Origin: an uncultured Bacilli bacterium
GTDB lineage: Bacteria > Bacillota_I > Bacilli_A > RF39 > UBA660
Assembly (NCBI GenBank): GCA_934098705.1
Contig: CAKOPC010000002.1
Location: forward strand, 124,001 to 188,000
Reading direction: 5' to 3'
DNA: 64,000 bases
Position numbers and translations under genes: made by a program. The notes under the pieces are model-generated. The model had not been told where the DNA came from. It did no database searches and saw only the letters and a list, made by a program, of their open reading frames with translations. Positions 8,441 through 16,534 of this stretch are shown here, piece after piece. Position 1 is the stretch's first letter; the number at the start of each line of letters is the position of its first letter.

Positions 8441-9397
8441 TTATTTCCTCATTTCTAATCTTTTTAATCTTGTATCTTTACTATTATATAACAAAATCAA
8501 AAAACCAATACCAAATAAAACTAATGAAACAAAACAAGCAACTCTTATTGTTCCAATATTTTTACTAAATAAAACACTTATAAATATTCCAATAACTAAT
8601 ATAAAAATATTTAAATAATAATACTTCTTTTTATTTATTAACCTATATTTTTTATAAATAATAAATAGTGTTAACATTAATATAATCATAATAAGAAAAA
8701 CAAGGGCAACATTTGAAATCATTAAGCTATCAGTTCTTAAAATTTCAATAAAAAATCTACCAAAAGAATACCACATAAAATATATACCAGTTAATTGTCC
8801 AAGTCTTAACTTTTTATATTTTTTATAAGTAAAAAATAATATTATAAATCCAAGTAAATCCCATATTGATTCAAATAAGAAAGTTGGTAAAAAATACTCT
8901 CCATCTATATACATGCCCTTTATAATAAAGTTTGGTATCATTAATTTTTTTAAGTTAGCAAGAGTCGTTACTGTACCATGTGCTTCGCTATTAAAAAAGT
9001 TACCCCATCTACCAATACTTTGTGAAAGAATAATTGCAACAGCTGCAGCATCTGTTATTTTAAGTACATTTATTTTATGCTTATAACAATATACAAAAAT
9101 ACTTATAATACCCCCAATTAAAGCACCATGTATTGCAAGACCACCATTCCATACTTCAAGTATTTCAATAGGATATTTTAAATAGTAATCCAAATTAAAT
9201 AACACATAATATACTCTAGCTCCAATAATACCAAACAATATTGCATAAAATAAAATATTTGTAATATGAAATTCACTAATTCCGCTCTTTCTTAAAATCT
9301 TATAAAAGATAAAAGAACCTGTAAGTATAGCAAATAACATTATAACTGAATACCAGTATATTTGAATAAAACCAAAATCAATAAATATAGGATTCAT
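8441..9397 (-). CDS. lgt: Prolipoprotein diacylglyceryl transferase
   Basis: Integral membrane enzyme that transfers diacylglycerol from phosphatidylglycerol to the lipobox cysteine of prelipoproteins. 318 residues with about eight hydrophobic segments. The family signature is visible: GGLAIHG at 85-91 (His90) and GRWGNFFNSEAHG at 129-141, which includes the essential Arg-Gly-Asn-Phe run. A further helix pair at about 255-300 extends the C-terminus beyond the shortest homologues. Start ATG has AAAGGAGATG. It is embedded in the uvrA-HAD-lgt-trxB operon. Confidence 0.96.
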   Translation of the reverse strand: MNPIFIDFGFIQIYWYSVIMLFAILTGSFIFYKILRKSGISEFHITNILFYAILFGIIGARVYYVLFNLDYYLKYPIEILEVWNGGLAIHGALIGGIISIFVYCYKHKINVLKITDAAAVAIILSQSIGRWGNFFNSEAHGTVTTLANLKKLMIPNFIIKGMYIDGEYFLPTFLFESIWDLLGFIILFFTYKKYKKLRLGQLTGIYFMWYSFGRFFIEILRTDSLMISNVALVFLIMIILMLTLFIIYKKYRLINKKKYYYLNIFILVIGIFISVLFSKNIGTIRVACFVSLVLFGIGFLILLYNSKDTRLKRLEMRK

Positions 9398-9409
9398 AAA
9401 ACATCTCCT

Positions 9410-10036
9410 TTATAATATTTTCTTTAAATCACCAAATTTTCTAACAACAGGATAACTATCACTTATTGTTTTATTAAAATAATCTACAGCAACTACTTTA
9501 AACCCAAGCTTTCTAGCTCCATCTATATCAATTTTTATATTATCTCCAATCATTAAACACTCATCCACTTTATAATTAGATGTAGCATTTAAAAAAGCTT
9601 TGCTATCAGGTTTTATAAACAATTCTCCTCCATAAACATCATCAAAATATTTTAAAATATCAGCGCATCTTAATCTTTCTTCTTGTACTTCTTTAAAATA
9701 ATTAGTTAAAACAGCAAGAGAATACTTACTACTTAAATATTTTAATGTATCGCTAACATCACTTGAAATATCACATAATAAACTTTGTTTTTTAAATAAA
9801 TAATCTACAAAATCAATATTTAAATTTAGTTCTAGGTCATTATTTATATCATCAAGTAATACTTCTTTTGAAATTCTATCATATTTATTTTCCAAGTTTT
9901 CTATTATATTGTTTATATCATCTAAATATTTAATATCCACCTTAAAATATAAAAGGGTATCTTTTAAAGCATTAATATAATTATCCTTCCATATCATAAT
10001 TGTATTATCTAAATCAAATATAATTCTTTTTATCAT
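9410..10036 (-). CDS. HAD-superfamily hydrolase
   Basis: Haloacid-dehalogenase-type phosphatase, 208 residues. Motif I is FDLDNT (nucleophile Asp8), motif II a Thr in AVLTNY near 108, motif III Lys in IKPDSKAF near 141, and motif IV GDNIKIDIDGA near 163. The cap is of the helical C1 type. In Bacillus subtilis a HAD pyrophosphatase (PpaX) sits between lgt and trxB; here this gene sits beside lgt in a similar operon, so a pyrophosphatase or small phosphomonoesterase role is plausible. The substrate cannot be read from sequence. The hprK gene of the Bacillus neighbourhood is absent. Confidence 0.88.
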   Translation of the reverse strand: MIKRIIFDLDNTIMIWKDNYINALKDTLLYFKVDIKYLDDINNIIENLENKYDRISKEVLLDDINNDLELNLNIDFVDYLFKKQSLLCDISSDVSDTLKYLSSKYSLAVLTNYFKEVQEERLRCADILKYFDDVYGGELFIKPDSKAFLNATSNYKVDECLMIGDNIKIDIDGARKLGFKVVAVDYFNKTISDSYPVVRKFGDLKKIL

Positions 10037-10044
10037 AAAAACCT

Positions 10045-12852
10045 CTATAACATCTTTTTTAAGTAAACTCCTGTTGCACTATTTTCGACTTTTGCTACTT
10101 CTTCTGGAGTACCACAGCATATAACTTCTCCACCTTGGTCTCCACCTTCAGGTCCAAGATCAATTATATAGTCTGCTACTTTTATCATGTCAAGGTTATG
10201 TTCTATAACAATAACACTATCTTTATTATCTACTATTTTCTTTATTATTGCAAGTAAGTTTTCTATATCATATGAATGAAGTCCAGTTGTTGGCTCATCC
10301 ATTATAAATAAAGTTTTACCAGTTGGTTTTTTTTGAAGTTCTTTGGCAAGTTTAATACGTGATGCTTCTCCTCCTGATAAAGTAGTAGCACTTTGTCCTA
10401 ATTTTATATAAGATAATCCAACATCTCTTAAAACTTCAAGCTTTCTTTTTATTTTTGGCTCTTTATCAAAAAATTCTAATGCTTCACTAACTCTCATATC
10501 TAAAACATCTGCGATATTTTTACCCTTAAATTTAATCTTTAAGCTTTCACTATTATATCTTTTACCATTACATGCACTACAAGGTACATAAACATCAGGT
10601 AGAAAATGCATTTCTATCTTTTTAACGCCATCACCATGACATGATTCACATCTACCACCCTTTACATTAAATGAAAATCTAGACTTATCATAACCAAGAA
10701 TCTTTGCCTCTTTACAAGATGAGAAAATATCTCTTATATCATCAAATACACCAGTATAAGTTGCAGGATTACTTCTTGGAGTTCTACCTATTGGACTTTG
10801 TGAAATATAAACAACCTTATCAATATTATTTAAACCTTTTATTTTCTTACATTTACCAGGTTTTACTTTTGAACCATAAATATTAAAAGCTAATGTTTTG
10901 TATAATATTTCATTCACTAAAGTAGACTTACCTGATCCTGAAACTCCAGTTACACAAGTAAATGTTCCAAGAGGAAACTTAACATCAATATTTTTTAAAT
11001 TGTTTTGAGTTGCCCCAATAACTTCTAAAAATTTACCATTGCCTTTTCTTCTGTTTTTTGGAACTTCAATACATCTTTTTGAACTTAAGTATTGTCCTGT
11101 TAAACTATTTTCACACTTTGCAACTTCATCTGGCGTTCCACATGCCATAACACGTCCACCATTTTCTCCAGCATATGGTCCAATATCAACTAAATAATCA
11201 CTCTGCATCATTGTATCAATATCATGTTCTACAACAATTAAGGTATTGCCAAGATCCCTCATCTTTTTCATGGCAGAAATTAACTTGTCATTATCCCTTT
11301 GATGAAGTCCAATAGATGGCTCATCTAAAACATATAAAACCCCAGTTAAACTAGTACCGATCTGCGTTGCAAGTCTAATTCTTTGTGATTCTCCACCAGA
11401 TAATGTACTAGCAGATCTACTTAAAGTAAGATATGATAAACCAACATTTATCAAAAATGATAATCTACTTTTTATCTCTTTAATCAAAAGTTCTGCGATA
11501 CACTTTTGTTCATTATTTAATTTTAAATTATCAATAAAATCATAAATATCCTTAATACTCATACAAGTAAGTTCATAAATATTCTTTTTACCAATTTTAA
11601 CTTGGAGCACTTCACTTTTTAATCTTGCCCCATTACATGTAGGACAAGGAAGTTCTATCATATACTTTTCTATCCAGTCCCTTATCCACTCACTAGTTGT
11701 TTCAATGTATCTTCTCTCTAAATTGTTAATAATACCTTCAAACTGAGTATTATTATTTATAACACTACCATTTTTACACTCTATTTTAAATTTTATTGCT
11801 TTATCTGTGCCATATAATATAATATCAAGTTCCTCTTTTTTTAATTTTTTAATTGGTAAAGATAAATCAATACCATAATAATCACAAACACCCTTTAATT
11901 TTTTATAAGTTAATGTATCAGTATCATCTCCTAATGTTACAATACCACCTTCTTCAATACTTATATTTTTATTTGGCATAAGTAAATCAGGATCAATTAC
12001 TTGTTTAATACCAAGTCCATTACATGTAGGACACGCTCCATAAGGTGCATTAAAACTAAAAGTACGAGGTTCAATTTCACTAACTGAAAAATCACATAAA
12101 GGACAACTAAAATGTTCCGAAAACACCATTTTTTCTTTTCCTAAAACATCAATAACGGCCTTGCCATCACCTAGTTTACAAGCATTTTCAATAGATTCAT
12201 AAAGTCTTGACCTTACATCTTCATCTATAACTATTCTATCAATAACAACATATATTGTATGCTTTTTATTTTTTTCTAAAACAATTTCATCACTTAAATC
12301 ATAATTTTTATCATCAACAATTACTCTAACATATCCATCTTTTCTTAAATCATCAAATAAATCTTTATATGTACCCTTTTCTCCATTTACAGCTAATGAT
12401 AAAACTAAAATTTTAGTACCTTGTTGTAACATCATAACTTTATTTGTCATCTCGTCAATACTTTGACTTGTTATAGGAATATTATGAAAAGGACAATAAC
12501 ACACACCTATTCTAGCATATAAAAGTCTTAAATAATCATAAATTTCTGTTACTGTCCCAACAGTACTTCTAGGATTTTTACTAGTTGTTTTTTGATCGAT
12601 TGCAATAGTGGGAGAAAGTCCCTCTATAGAATCAACATCAGGTTTTTCAGATCCACCTAAAAACTGTCTAGCATAAGATGATAAACTCTCCAAATATCTT
12701 CTTTCACCCTCAGCATAAATTGTATCAAAAGCCAAACTAGACTTTCCTGATCCTGAAACACCAGTTATAACAATAAGTTTATTTTTTGGAAGTTCCAAAT
12801 CTATATTTTTTAAATTATTCTCTCTTGCGCCTTTAATTATAATTTTATCCAT
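10045..12852 (-). CDS. uvrA: Excinuclease ABC subunit A
   Basis: ATP-driven damage-recognition subunit of nucleotide excision repair; it loads UvrB on DNA. 935 residues from the ATG at 12850-12852, which is chosen over an upstream ATG (12882) because CAGGTGA lies seven bases before it and MDKIIIKGARENNLKNI is the conserved N-terminus. The first Walker A GVSGSGKSS is at 31-39, a second lies in the C-terminal half, and both LSGGE signatures are present. Zinc-binding CxxC pairs (CPLC, CPTC, CESC, CSAC) are all intact. uvrB is not in the window. First gene of the uvrA-HAD-lgt-trxB operon. Confidence 0.98.
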   Translation of the reverse strand: MDKIIIKGARENNLKNIDLELPKNKLIVITGVSGSGKSSLAFDTIYAEGERRYLESLSSYARQFLGGSEKPDVDSIEGLSPTIAIDQKTTSKNPRSTVGTVTEIYDYLRLLYARIGVCYCPFHNIPITSQSIDEMTNKVMMLQQGTKILVLSLAVNGEKGTYKDLFDDLRKDGYVRVIVDDKNYDLSDEIVLEKNKKHTIYVVIDRIVIDEDVRSRLYESIENACKLGDGKAVIDVLGKEKMVFSEHFSCPLCDFSVSEIEPRTFSFNAPYGACPTCNGLGIKQVIDPDLLMPNKNISIEEGGIVTLGDDTDTLTYKKLKGVCDYYGIDLSLPIKKLKKEELDIILYGTDKAIKFKIECKNGSVINNNTQFEGIINNLERRYIETTSEWIRDWIEKYMIELPCPTCNGARLKSEVLQVKIGKKNIYELTCMSIKDIYDFIDNLKLNNEQKCIAELLIKEIKSRLSFLINVGLSYLTLSRSASTLSGGESQRIRLATQIGTSLTGVLYVLDEPSIGLHQRDNDKLISAMKKMRDLGNTLIVVEHDIDTMMQSDYLVDIGPYAGENGGRVMACGTPDEVAKCENSLTGQYLSSKRCIEVPKNRRKGNGKFLEVIGATQNNLKNIDVKFPLGTFTCVTGVSGSGKSTLVNEILYKTLAFNIYGSKVKPGKCKKIKGLNNIDKVVYISQSPIGRTPRSNPATYTGVFDDIRDIFSSCKEAKILGYDKSRFSFNVKGGRCESCHGDGVKKIEMHFLPDVYVPCSACNGKRYNSESLKIKFKGKNIADVLDMRVSEALEFFDKEPKIKRKLEVLRDVGLSYIKLGQSATTLSGGEASRIKLAKELQKKPTGKTLFIMDEPTTGLHSYDIENLLAIIKKIVDNKDSVIVIEHNLDMIKVADYIIDLGPEGGDQGGEVICCGTPEEVAKVENSATGVYLKKML

Positions 12853-13101
12853 AAAAATCACCTGCCACATATTATATAACATTTTTCTTTAAATTAATAT
12901 AGGAAATTATAGGAAGTTTTCCTCTTTATAACACATGATTATTTTAGCAAACAAATATTTGCATGTCAACAACTTTTTTTAATTAAATGATAGATTTTTA
13001 AAAGAAAAAATCAAGTATTTTACAAACACACGCCCCACTATATTAAGTGTTATATAAGTATTATAATTATACATATAATCCTATTAATATAATTTAACTT
13101 A

Positions 13102-13131
13102 TTTACTTTCCATATATTTAAATGTTATAAT
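13102..13131 (+). promoter_or_regulatory. Predicted sigma-A promoter for the dCMP deaminase gene
   Basis: TTTACT (13102-13107), an 18-bp spacer and a perfect TATAAT (13126-13131) precede the ATG at 13150. The -35 box matches at four of six positions. The interval between uvrA and this site (12883-13100) is AT-rich and shows nothing else I can name. Confidence 0.55.
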
Positions 13132-13149
13132 TTTTATAGTGAGGTATAT

Positions 13150-13635
13150 ATGAGAAGAGATAAAATCAACTATTACTTAGACATTGCAGAAACAGTTTTA
13201 GAAAGAGGCACATGTCTTAGAAGAAACTTTGGAGCAGTAATTATTAAAAATGATGAAATAATATCAACTGGTTATTGTGGTGCTCCAAGAGGAAGAAAAA
13301 ATTGCATAGATTTAGGGTACTGTGCTAGAGAAAAATTAAATATTCCAAGGGGAGAAAGATATGAAATGTGTAGAAGTGTTCATGCAGAACAAAACGCTAT
13401 TATATCAGCTCCTAGAAAAGATTTAATAGATTCAACCTTATTTTTGGTAGGAAAAGAATATAAAACAAACAAATATGTTGAAAATACAAATCCTTGTGTC
13501 TTTTGTAAAAGATTTATCCTAAATGCAGGTATAAAAGAAGTTATAGTAAGAATAGATAAAGACAATTATAAAATAATAAATACTAAAGACTACATAGAAA
13601 ATGATGAAAGCTTGCAAGGTGTATTTGGATACTAA
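13150..13635 (+). CDS. Deoxycytidylate deaminase (ComEB-like)
   Basis: Zinc-dependent enzyme that converts dCMP to dUMP, feeding thymidylate synthesis. 161 residues. The catalytic HAE is at 78-80 and the two other zinc ligands are in PCVFCK (Cys116 and Cys119). The N-terminal NFGAVIIKNDEIISTGYCGAP stretch is typical of dCMP/CMP deaminases of the ComEB type, as is the Cys-rich RGRKNCIDLGYC segment. The ATG at 13150 has GTGAGG just upstream. The gene is alone on the plus strand with its own promoter and a terminator shared with the opposing gene. Confidence 0.93.
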   Translation: MRRDKINYYLDIAETVLERGTCLRRNFGAVIIKNDEIISTGYCGAPRGRKNCIDLGYCAREKLNIPRGERYEMCRSVHAEQNAIISAPRKDLIDSTLFLVGKEYKTNKYVENTNPCVFCKRFILNAGIKEVIVRIDKDNYKIINTKDYIENDESLQGVFGY

Positions 13636-13650
13636 TAAACTAAAATATAA

Positions 13651-13692
13651 AAAAAGAAGATATCTAATTTTTTAAACTAAAATCTTCTTTTT
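13651..13692. terminator. Bidirectional Rho-independent terminator
   Basis: AAAAAGAAGAT (13651-13661) and ATCTTCTTTTT (13682-13692) form an 11-bp stem with A and T runs on both sides. It serves the convergent genes ending at 13635 (plus) and 13707 (minus). Confidence 0.75.
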
Positions 13693-13706
13693 TATTTTTA
13701 AACGCC

Positions 13707-14066
13707 TTATCTTACTCTAACATATTTATTTCTTGTTAAAGTATTATTAATACCCCCAAGTATACTTTTTATTGTATTTTCATCTTCCAAATTATAATTT
13801 TTATCATCAAGCAATTTTTCTTTATATTTATTATAAATATTTTTCATATCAAAAATTTCATCATCATAAAGTCCTCTTAATGGCATTTTTAAAACACTAT
13901 CCAAAAAAGGATCATATAAAAGAACTTCTCCCAAAAAATATTGCCACTTACGGTCAAAATTCATTGGTCTAAAAGTTTTTAAATTATCATTAGAATAAAT
14001 AGTAACCTCTAAGTTATCACTTAACTTATTATCCAAAACATTACTTTTTGAAACAACACAAATCAT
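13707..14066 (-). CDS. Hypothetical protein, 119 residues
   Basis: I do not recognise this protein. It starts MICVVSKSNVLDNKL and ends NKYVRVR, without membrane segments. A central YFLGEVLLYDPFLDSVL segment and a basic C-terminus are its main visible features. The ATG at 14064-14066 is chosen rather than an upstream in-frame GTG because that GTG lies inside the likely ribosome-binding site (GGGCGTGAT). A strong promoter (14118-14146) precedes it and a terminator follows, so it is a single-gene unit. Two short direct repeats just beyond the promoter could be an operator. Confidence 0.75.
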   Translation of the reverse strand: MICVVSKSNVLDNKLSDNLEVTIYSNDNLKTFRPMNFDRKWQYFLGEVLLYDPFLDSVLKMPLRGLYDDEIFDMKNIYNKYKEKLLDDKNYNLEDENTIKSILGGINNTLTRNKYVRVR

Positions 14067-14117
14067 ATAAATCACGCCCTAACTACACATTTTAAATTAC
14101 TAAAAAATAACAAATTA

Positions 14118-14146
14118 ATTATATCAAATATTATAAATAATATCAA
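14118..14146 (-). promoter_or_regulatory. Sigma-A promoter for the 119-residue unknown gene
   Basis: TTGATA (14141-14146), 17 bp, TATAAT (14118-14123) on the minus strand. The start codon lies about 45 bases past the predicted transcription start. Confidence 0.7.
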
Positions 14147-14216
14147 TAAAGCTTAAAATTTCATATCTAATACAAAATATGCCATATCATAGCAAATATT
14201 TAAATAAGTCATAAAA

Positions 14217-14266
14217 AATGTATCATTGTAACAGTTTAATGATATAAAAAACGTATCAAAGTAACA
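14217..14266. repeat. Pair of imperfect 17-bp direct repeats, possible operator
   Basis: AATGTATCATTGTAACA (14217-14233) and AACGTATCAAAGTAACA (14250-14266) differ at four positions and are spaced 33 bp apart, about three helical turns. They lie between the HTH regulator and the promoter of the neighbouring unknown gene, a reasonable place for a regulator to bind. No direct evidence of binding. Confidence 0.45.
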
Positions 14267-14275
14267 AAAGTATAT

Positions 14276-15148
14276 CTATTTATGAAAATATAATTTTACA
14301 TCTTCCATAATTTCCATTTCTAACTTTTCACTTGTACCATCACTATAAATATTATTTATATTTTTTAAAATACTTTTAGGGAATATGCTTTTTAAGTCTT
14401 CATAATAAGTATCTTCCCCATCACGAGGAGCTATAAAGTCTGTTACTTTATATTTATTATCATCATACTTAATAATAAATTTATATGGAATTAATGAATC
14501 ACTATCTTTTAACAAAGTATCATTATCCATATAATATTTAGACCTTTTTACAATAGTATAAACAAAGTATGAATTACTTTTTTCATTTTCTAAGATTTTA
14601 TAAATTTTTAAACTGGCAAATGTTTTTTCAAAATCATAATGCATTTCTTCATTATCTCCATTTTCTATAACATAATCTTTTATCGCATAATAAATATAAT
14701 CTTCATGTAAATCCACTAAAGGATAATAATCAAAACCCCACTTACTAAATATAACATTTTTACCATCATTCATTCTTTTAACATCAATAAAAAACATCAA
14801 AATAAGTAATAATAATCCTAAACACAAGCAAATTATAATTGTTTTAAAGGTTTTCTTGTTTTTTCTTATTTTTTTATCTGTATAATCAATAGTATTTAAA
14901 ATGTTCTCCTCAAGTTTTTCCTGATAATTATTTTTATCTATTACTTCCCCACTTAATAAATCATTTATAGTTATTCCAAGTTCATTACAAAGTGGCTTCA
15001 TAAGAGATAAATCAGGCATACCACGTCCATTTTCCCATTTAGATATTGCTCTATCAGTAACACCAAGTTTTAATGAAAGTTGAAGCTGAGTCATATTCTT
15101 TTCTTTACGAAGTTTTGCAATAAATTTTCCTATTTTTTCTTGATTCAT
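14276..15148 (-). CDS. Membrane-anchored XRE-family regulator
   Basis: 290 residues. An HTH_XRE (Cro/C1-type) domain fills residues 6-62 (LRKEKNMTQLQLSLKLGVTD with the WENGRGMPD turn). A linker follows, then one transmembrane helix at about 103-121 and a 165-residue extracytoplasmic domain with many Tyr and acidic residues. The DNA-binding part would be cytoplasmic and the C-terminal part outside, so it may sense an external signal. The ATG at 15148 is chosen over an upstream TTG because GAGGGAGGAAATAATT fits as its ribosome-binding site. The repeats at 14217-14266 are candidate binding sites. Target genes are unknown. Confidence 0.85.
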   Translation of the reverse strand: MNQEKIGKFIAKLRKEKNMTQLQLSLKLGVTDRAISKWENGRGMPDLSLMKPLCNELGITINDLLSGEVIDKNNYQEKLEENILNTIDYTDKKIRKNKKTFKTIIICLCLGLLLLILMFFIDVKRMNDGKNVIFSKWGFDYYPLVDLHEDYIYYAIKDYVIENGDNEEMHYDFEKTFASLKIYKILENEKSNSYFVYTIVKRSKYYMDNDTLLKDSDSLIPYKFIIKYDDNKYKVTDFIAPRDGEDTYYEDLKSIFPKSILKNINNIYSDGTSEKLEMEIMEDVKLYFHK

Positions 15149-15280
15149 AATTATTTCCTCCCTCAAATAAATTGTAACATTAAATATTTTATTTAACCAA
15201 ACAAAACGTTTGTAATAATAAGTTTTATAAAATCTAGTAAGGACAACTAGTACTTTTCACTTAATAATATGTATTAAAAC

Positions 15281-15306
15281 ATAATAAAACCCTTGAATTT
15301 CAAGGG
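15281..15306 (-). terminator. Terminator of the tmRNA gene
   Basis: Perfect stem CCCTTGAA/TTCAAGGG (15290-15306) followed on the minus strand by TTTTATTAT. It begins 14 bases after the tmRNA CCA end. Confidence 0.88.
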
Positions 15307-15319
15307 TAAATTACATTTT

Positions 15320-15665
15320 TGGTGGAGATGAGGAGAATCGAACTCCTGTCCAAAGATAAACAAATTAAGACTTCTACAAGTTTAGATAACTTAAAAATTT
15401 CATTATTTAAATAAAAGTTATCGAAAGATTTAAATAACTAACTTGTTAAAATTCGTTATTACCAACAAGTATAGTAATAATATATCCTACAAAAATTAAC
15501 CCCTAATATCTTCCGTAGGCAAAAAGATAAAAGAAGTGCCTTCTAAAAATTAATTATGCGAAAGCTAATTGATTTCTGTTTCCAGTTATTTTTATTTTGC
15601 ATTTAAAGATTGCCATCTACTTGCCATCTTAACCATTTTATAATTGTCGAAACCAAGTCATCCCC
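15320..15665 (-). ncRNA. ssrA: Transfer-messenger RNA (tmRNA, 10Sa RNA)
   Basis: Rescues stalled ribosomes together with SmpB. The 346-nt RNA begins GGGGATGACTTGGTTTCGACA and ends with the T-arm GGAGTTCGATTCTCC and TCATCTCCACCA; its 5' GGGGAUGA pairs with the 3' UCAUCUCC. CCA is encoded. The tag reading frame ends at TAA (15554-15556) and gives a C-terminus KITGNRNQLAFA, so the degradation signal ends in LAFA rather than LAA. The resume codon is not certain: the open frame in use passes through AAA at 15596-15598, and no GCN codon is in frame at the expected place. Own promoter and terminator. Confidence 0.96.
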
Positions 15666-15676
15666 AAAGCACTTTG

Positions 15677-15705
15677 ATTATAGCACAATATTATAAATTT
15701 GTCTA
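15677..15705 (-). promoter_or_regulatory. Sigma-A promoter of ssrA
   Basis: TAGACA (15700-15705), 17 bp, TATAAT (15677-15682) on the minus strand. The predicted start lies within a few bases of the mature tmRNA 5' end. Confidence 0.82.
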
Positions 15706-15709
15706 TAAT

Positions 15710-16195
15710 CTACATCTTTTGAATAATTCTTTTGTACTTAGTATTACTATTATTAATATAATTATCAAGTAATTTACTCTTTTCTTTTGTTTCAACATAA
15801 GCAGTTACAGCAAGTGTCTTTTTAAAATCTTTTGTATAACCATCTGTTGTTAAATTAGTTATTTTATTTAACTGTAAAAAATTCCTTAAATCTATCATTG
15901 CTTCCTTATCATCAGAAAGTAAAACATTTACATAAAGCCTTTCTTTTGAAAATTTATTACTTATAAAAATAGCAAGATATGTTCCAACACCACTTGCAAC
16001 TGATATAACGTAAATCATATATTTACCATTTTGAGCTACATTTATAAGCTTATAAAATATAATCTGTGATACCGCAACAAATATACCAGCAAGTACTGCT
16101 TTATTTCTTTGAATTAAAATAGCTTTACCTGTACTTAAAATATTATCAATAATTTTAACAAAAGAGACAACTAAAATGTTTATAAGAAAATTCAT
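15710..16195 (-). CDS. UPF0316-like membrane protein (DUF5698/DUF2179 type)
   Basis: 161 residues. Two or three hydrophobic segments at about 3-20, 33-53 and 58-80 are followed by a soluble C-terminal part (about 85-161) that resembles the small cytoplasmic DUF2179 domain. The segment GVGTYLAIFISNKF matches the GFGLGTYLG..IE region of the UPF0316 family. Its biochemical role is unknown. The ATG at 16195 has AAAGGAGGGAATTT. It lies between the variable surface-protein gene and ssrA, in a place where related bacteria have smpB directly next to ssrA. Confidence 0.75.
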   Translation of the reverse strand: MNFLINILVVSFVKIIDNILSTGKAILIQRNKAVLAGIFVAVSQIIFYKLINVAQNGKYMIYVISVASGVGTYLAIFISNKFSKERLYVNVLLSDDKEAMIDLRNFLQLNKITNLTTDGYTKDFKKTLAVTAYVETKEKSKLLDNYINNSNTKYKRIIQKM

Positions 16196-16220
16196 AAATT
16201 CCCTCCTTTAAAGCTTATAA

Positions 16221-16249
16221 ATATTAACATATATTTATGAAAAAAGCAA
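16221..16249 (-). promoter_or_regulatory. Predicted promoter of the UPF0316-like gene
   Basis: TTGCTT (16244-16249), 17 bp, TAATAT (16221-16226), with a TG extended -10 element (TGTTAATAT) on the minus strand. Confidence 0.55.
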
Positions 16250-16534
16250 GTAAAATTTTTTTGATTTTTAAGGGATATGAATTTTTATTTGAAATACCGT
16301 TTTAATAAAATAACGAAATCAAGTCTGATTATAATATATATTGTTTCTTTATAATTAAAAAAATATAAGATAAAAATATAAAAGTATTTAAGCAAAAATA
16401 ATAGAAATAACCGTAGTTCTTTTAATTACAATAATTAAAGTTTTTCAATTTTTTACAAAAACTTAAGCACTAACGGGCGAGTTTTTATCTTCGTAAACCC
16501 TTATAAACACTGAGTTTTAGAAAAAGTGTCCGTT
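16250..16534 (-). other. Non-coding gap downstream of the second variable gene, with a large imperfect hairpin
   Basis: No ORF or RNA gene is visible in 16250-16471. At its far end, AACGG (16472-16476) and CCGTT (16530-16534) close a roughly 60-base imperfect inverted repeat, with the arms continuing as GAGTTTTT and AAAAAGTGT. It starts at the stop codon of the variable gene. The position matches that of the perfect hairpin after the DGR target at 33709-33734, but the sequence differs. It may be a terminator without a clear T run or a structural element used in retrohoming. Confidence 0.4.

Noticed and set aside
16250..16471. Second template repeat beside the remote target
   Set aside because: There are no AAC/AAT-rich blocks and no CCCGCCGG or GTGCGCCCAG borders. 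The only such repeat in the window is at 33511-33611.
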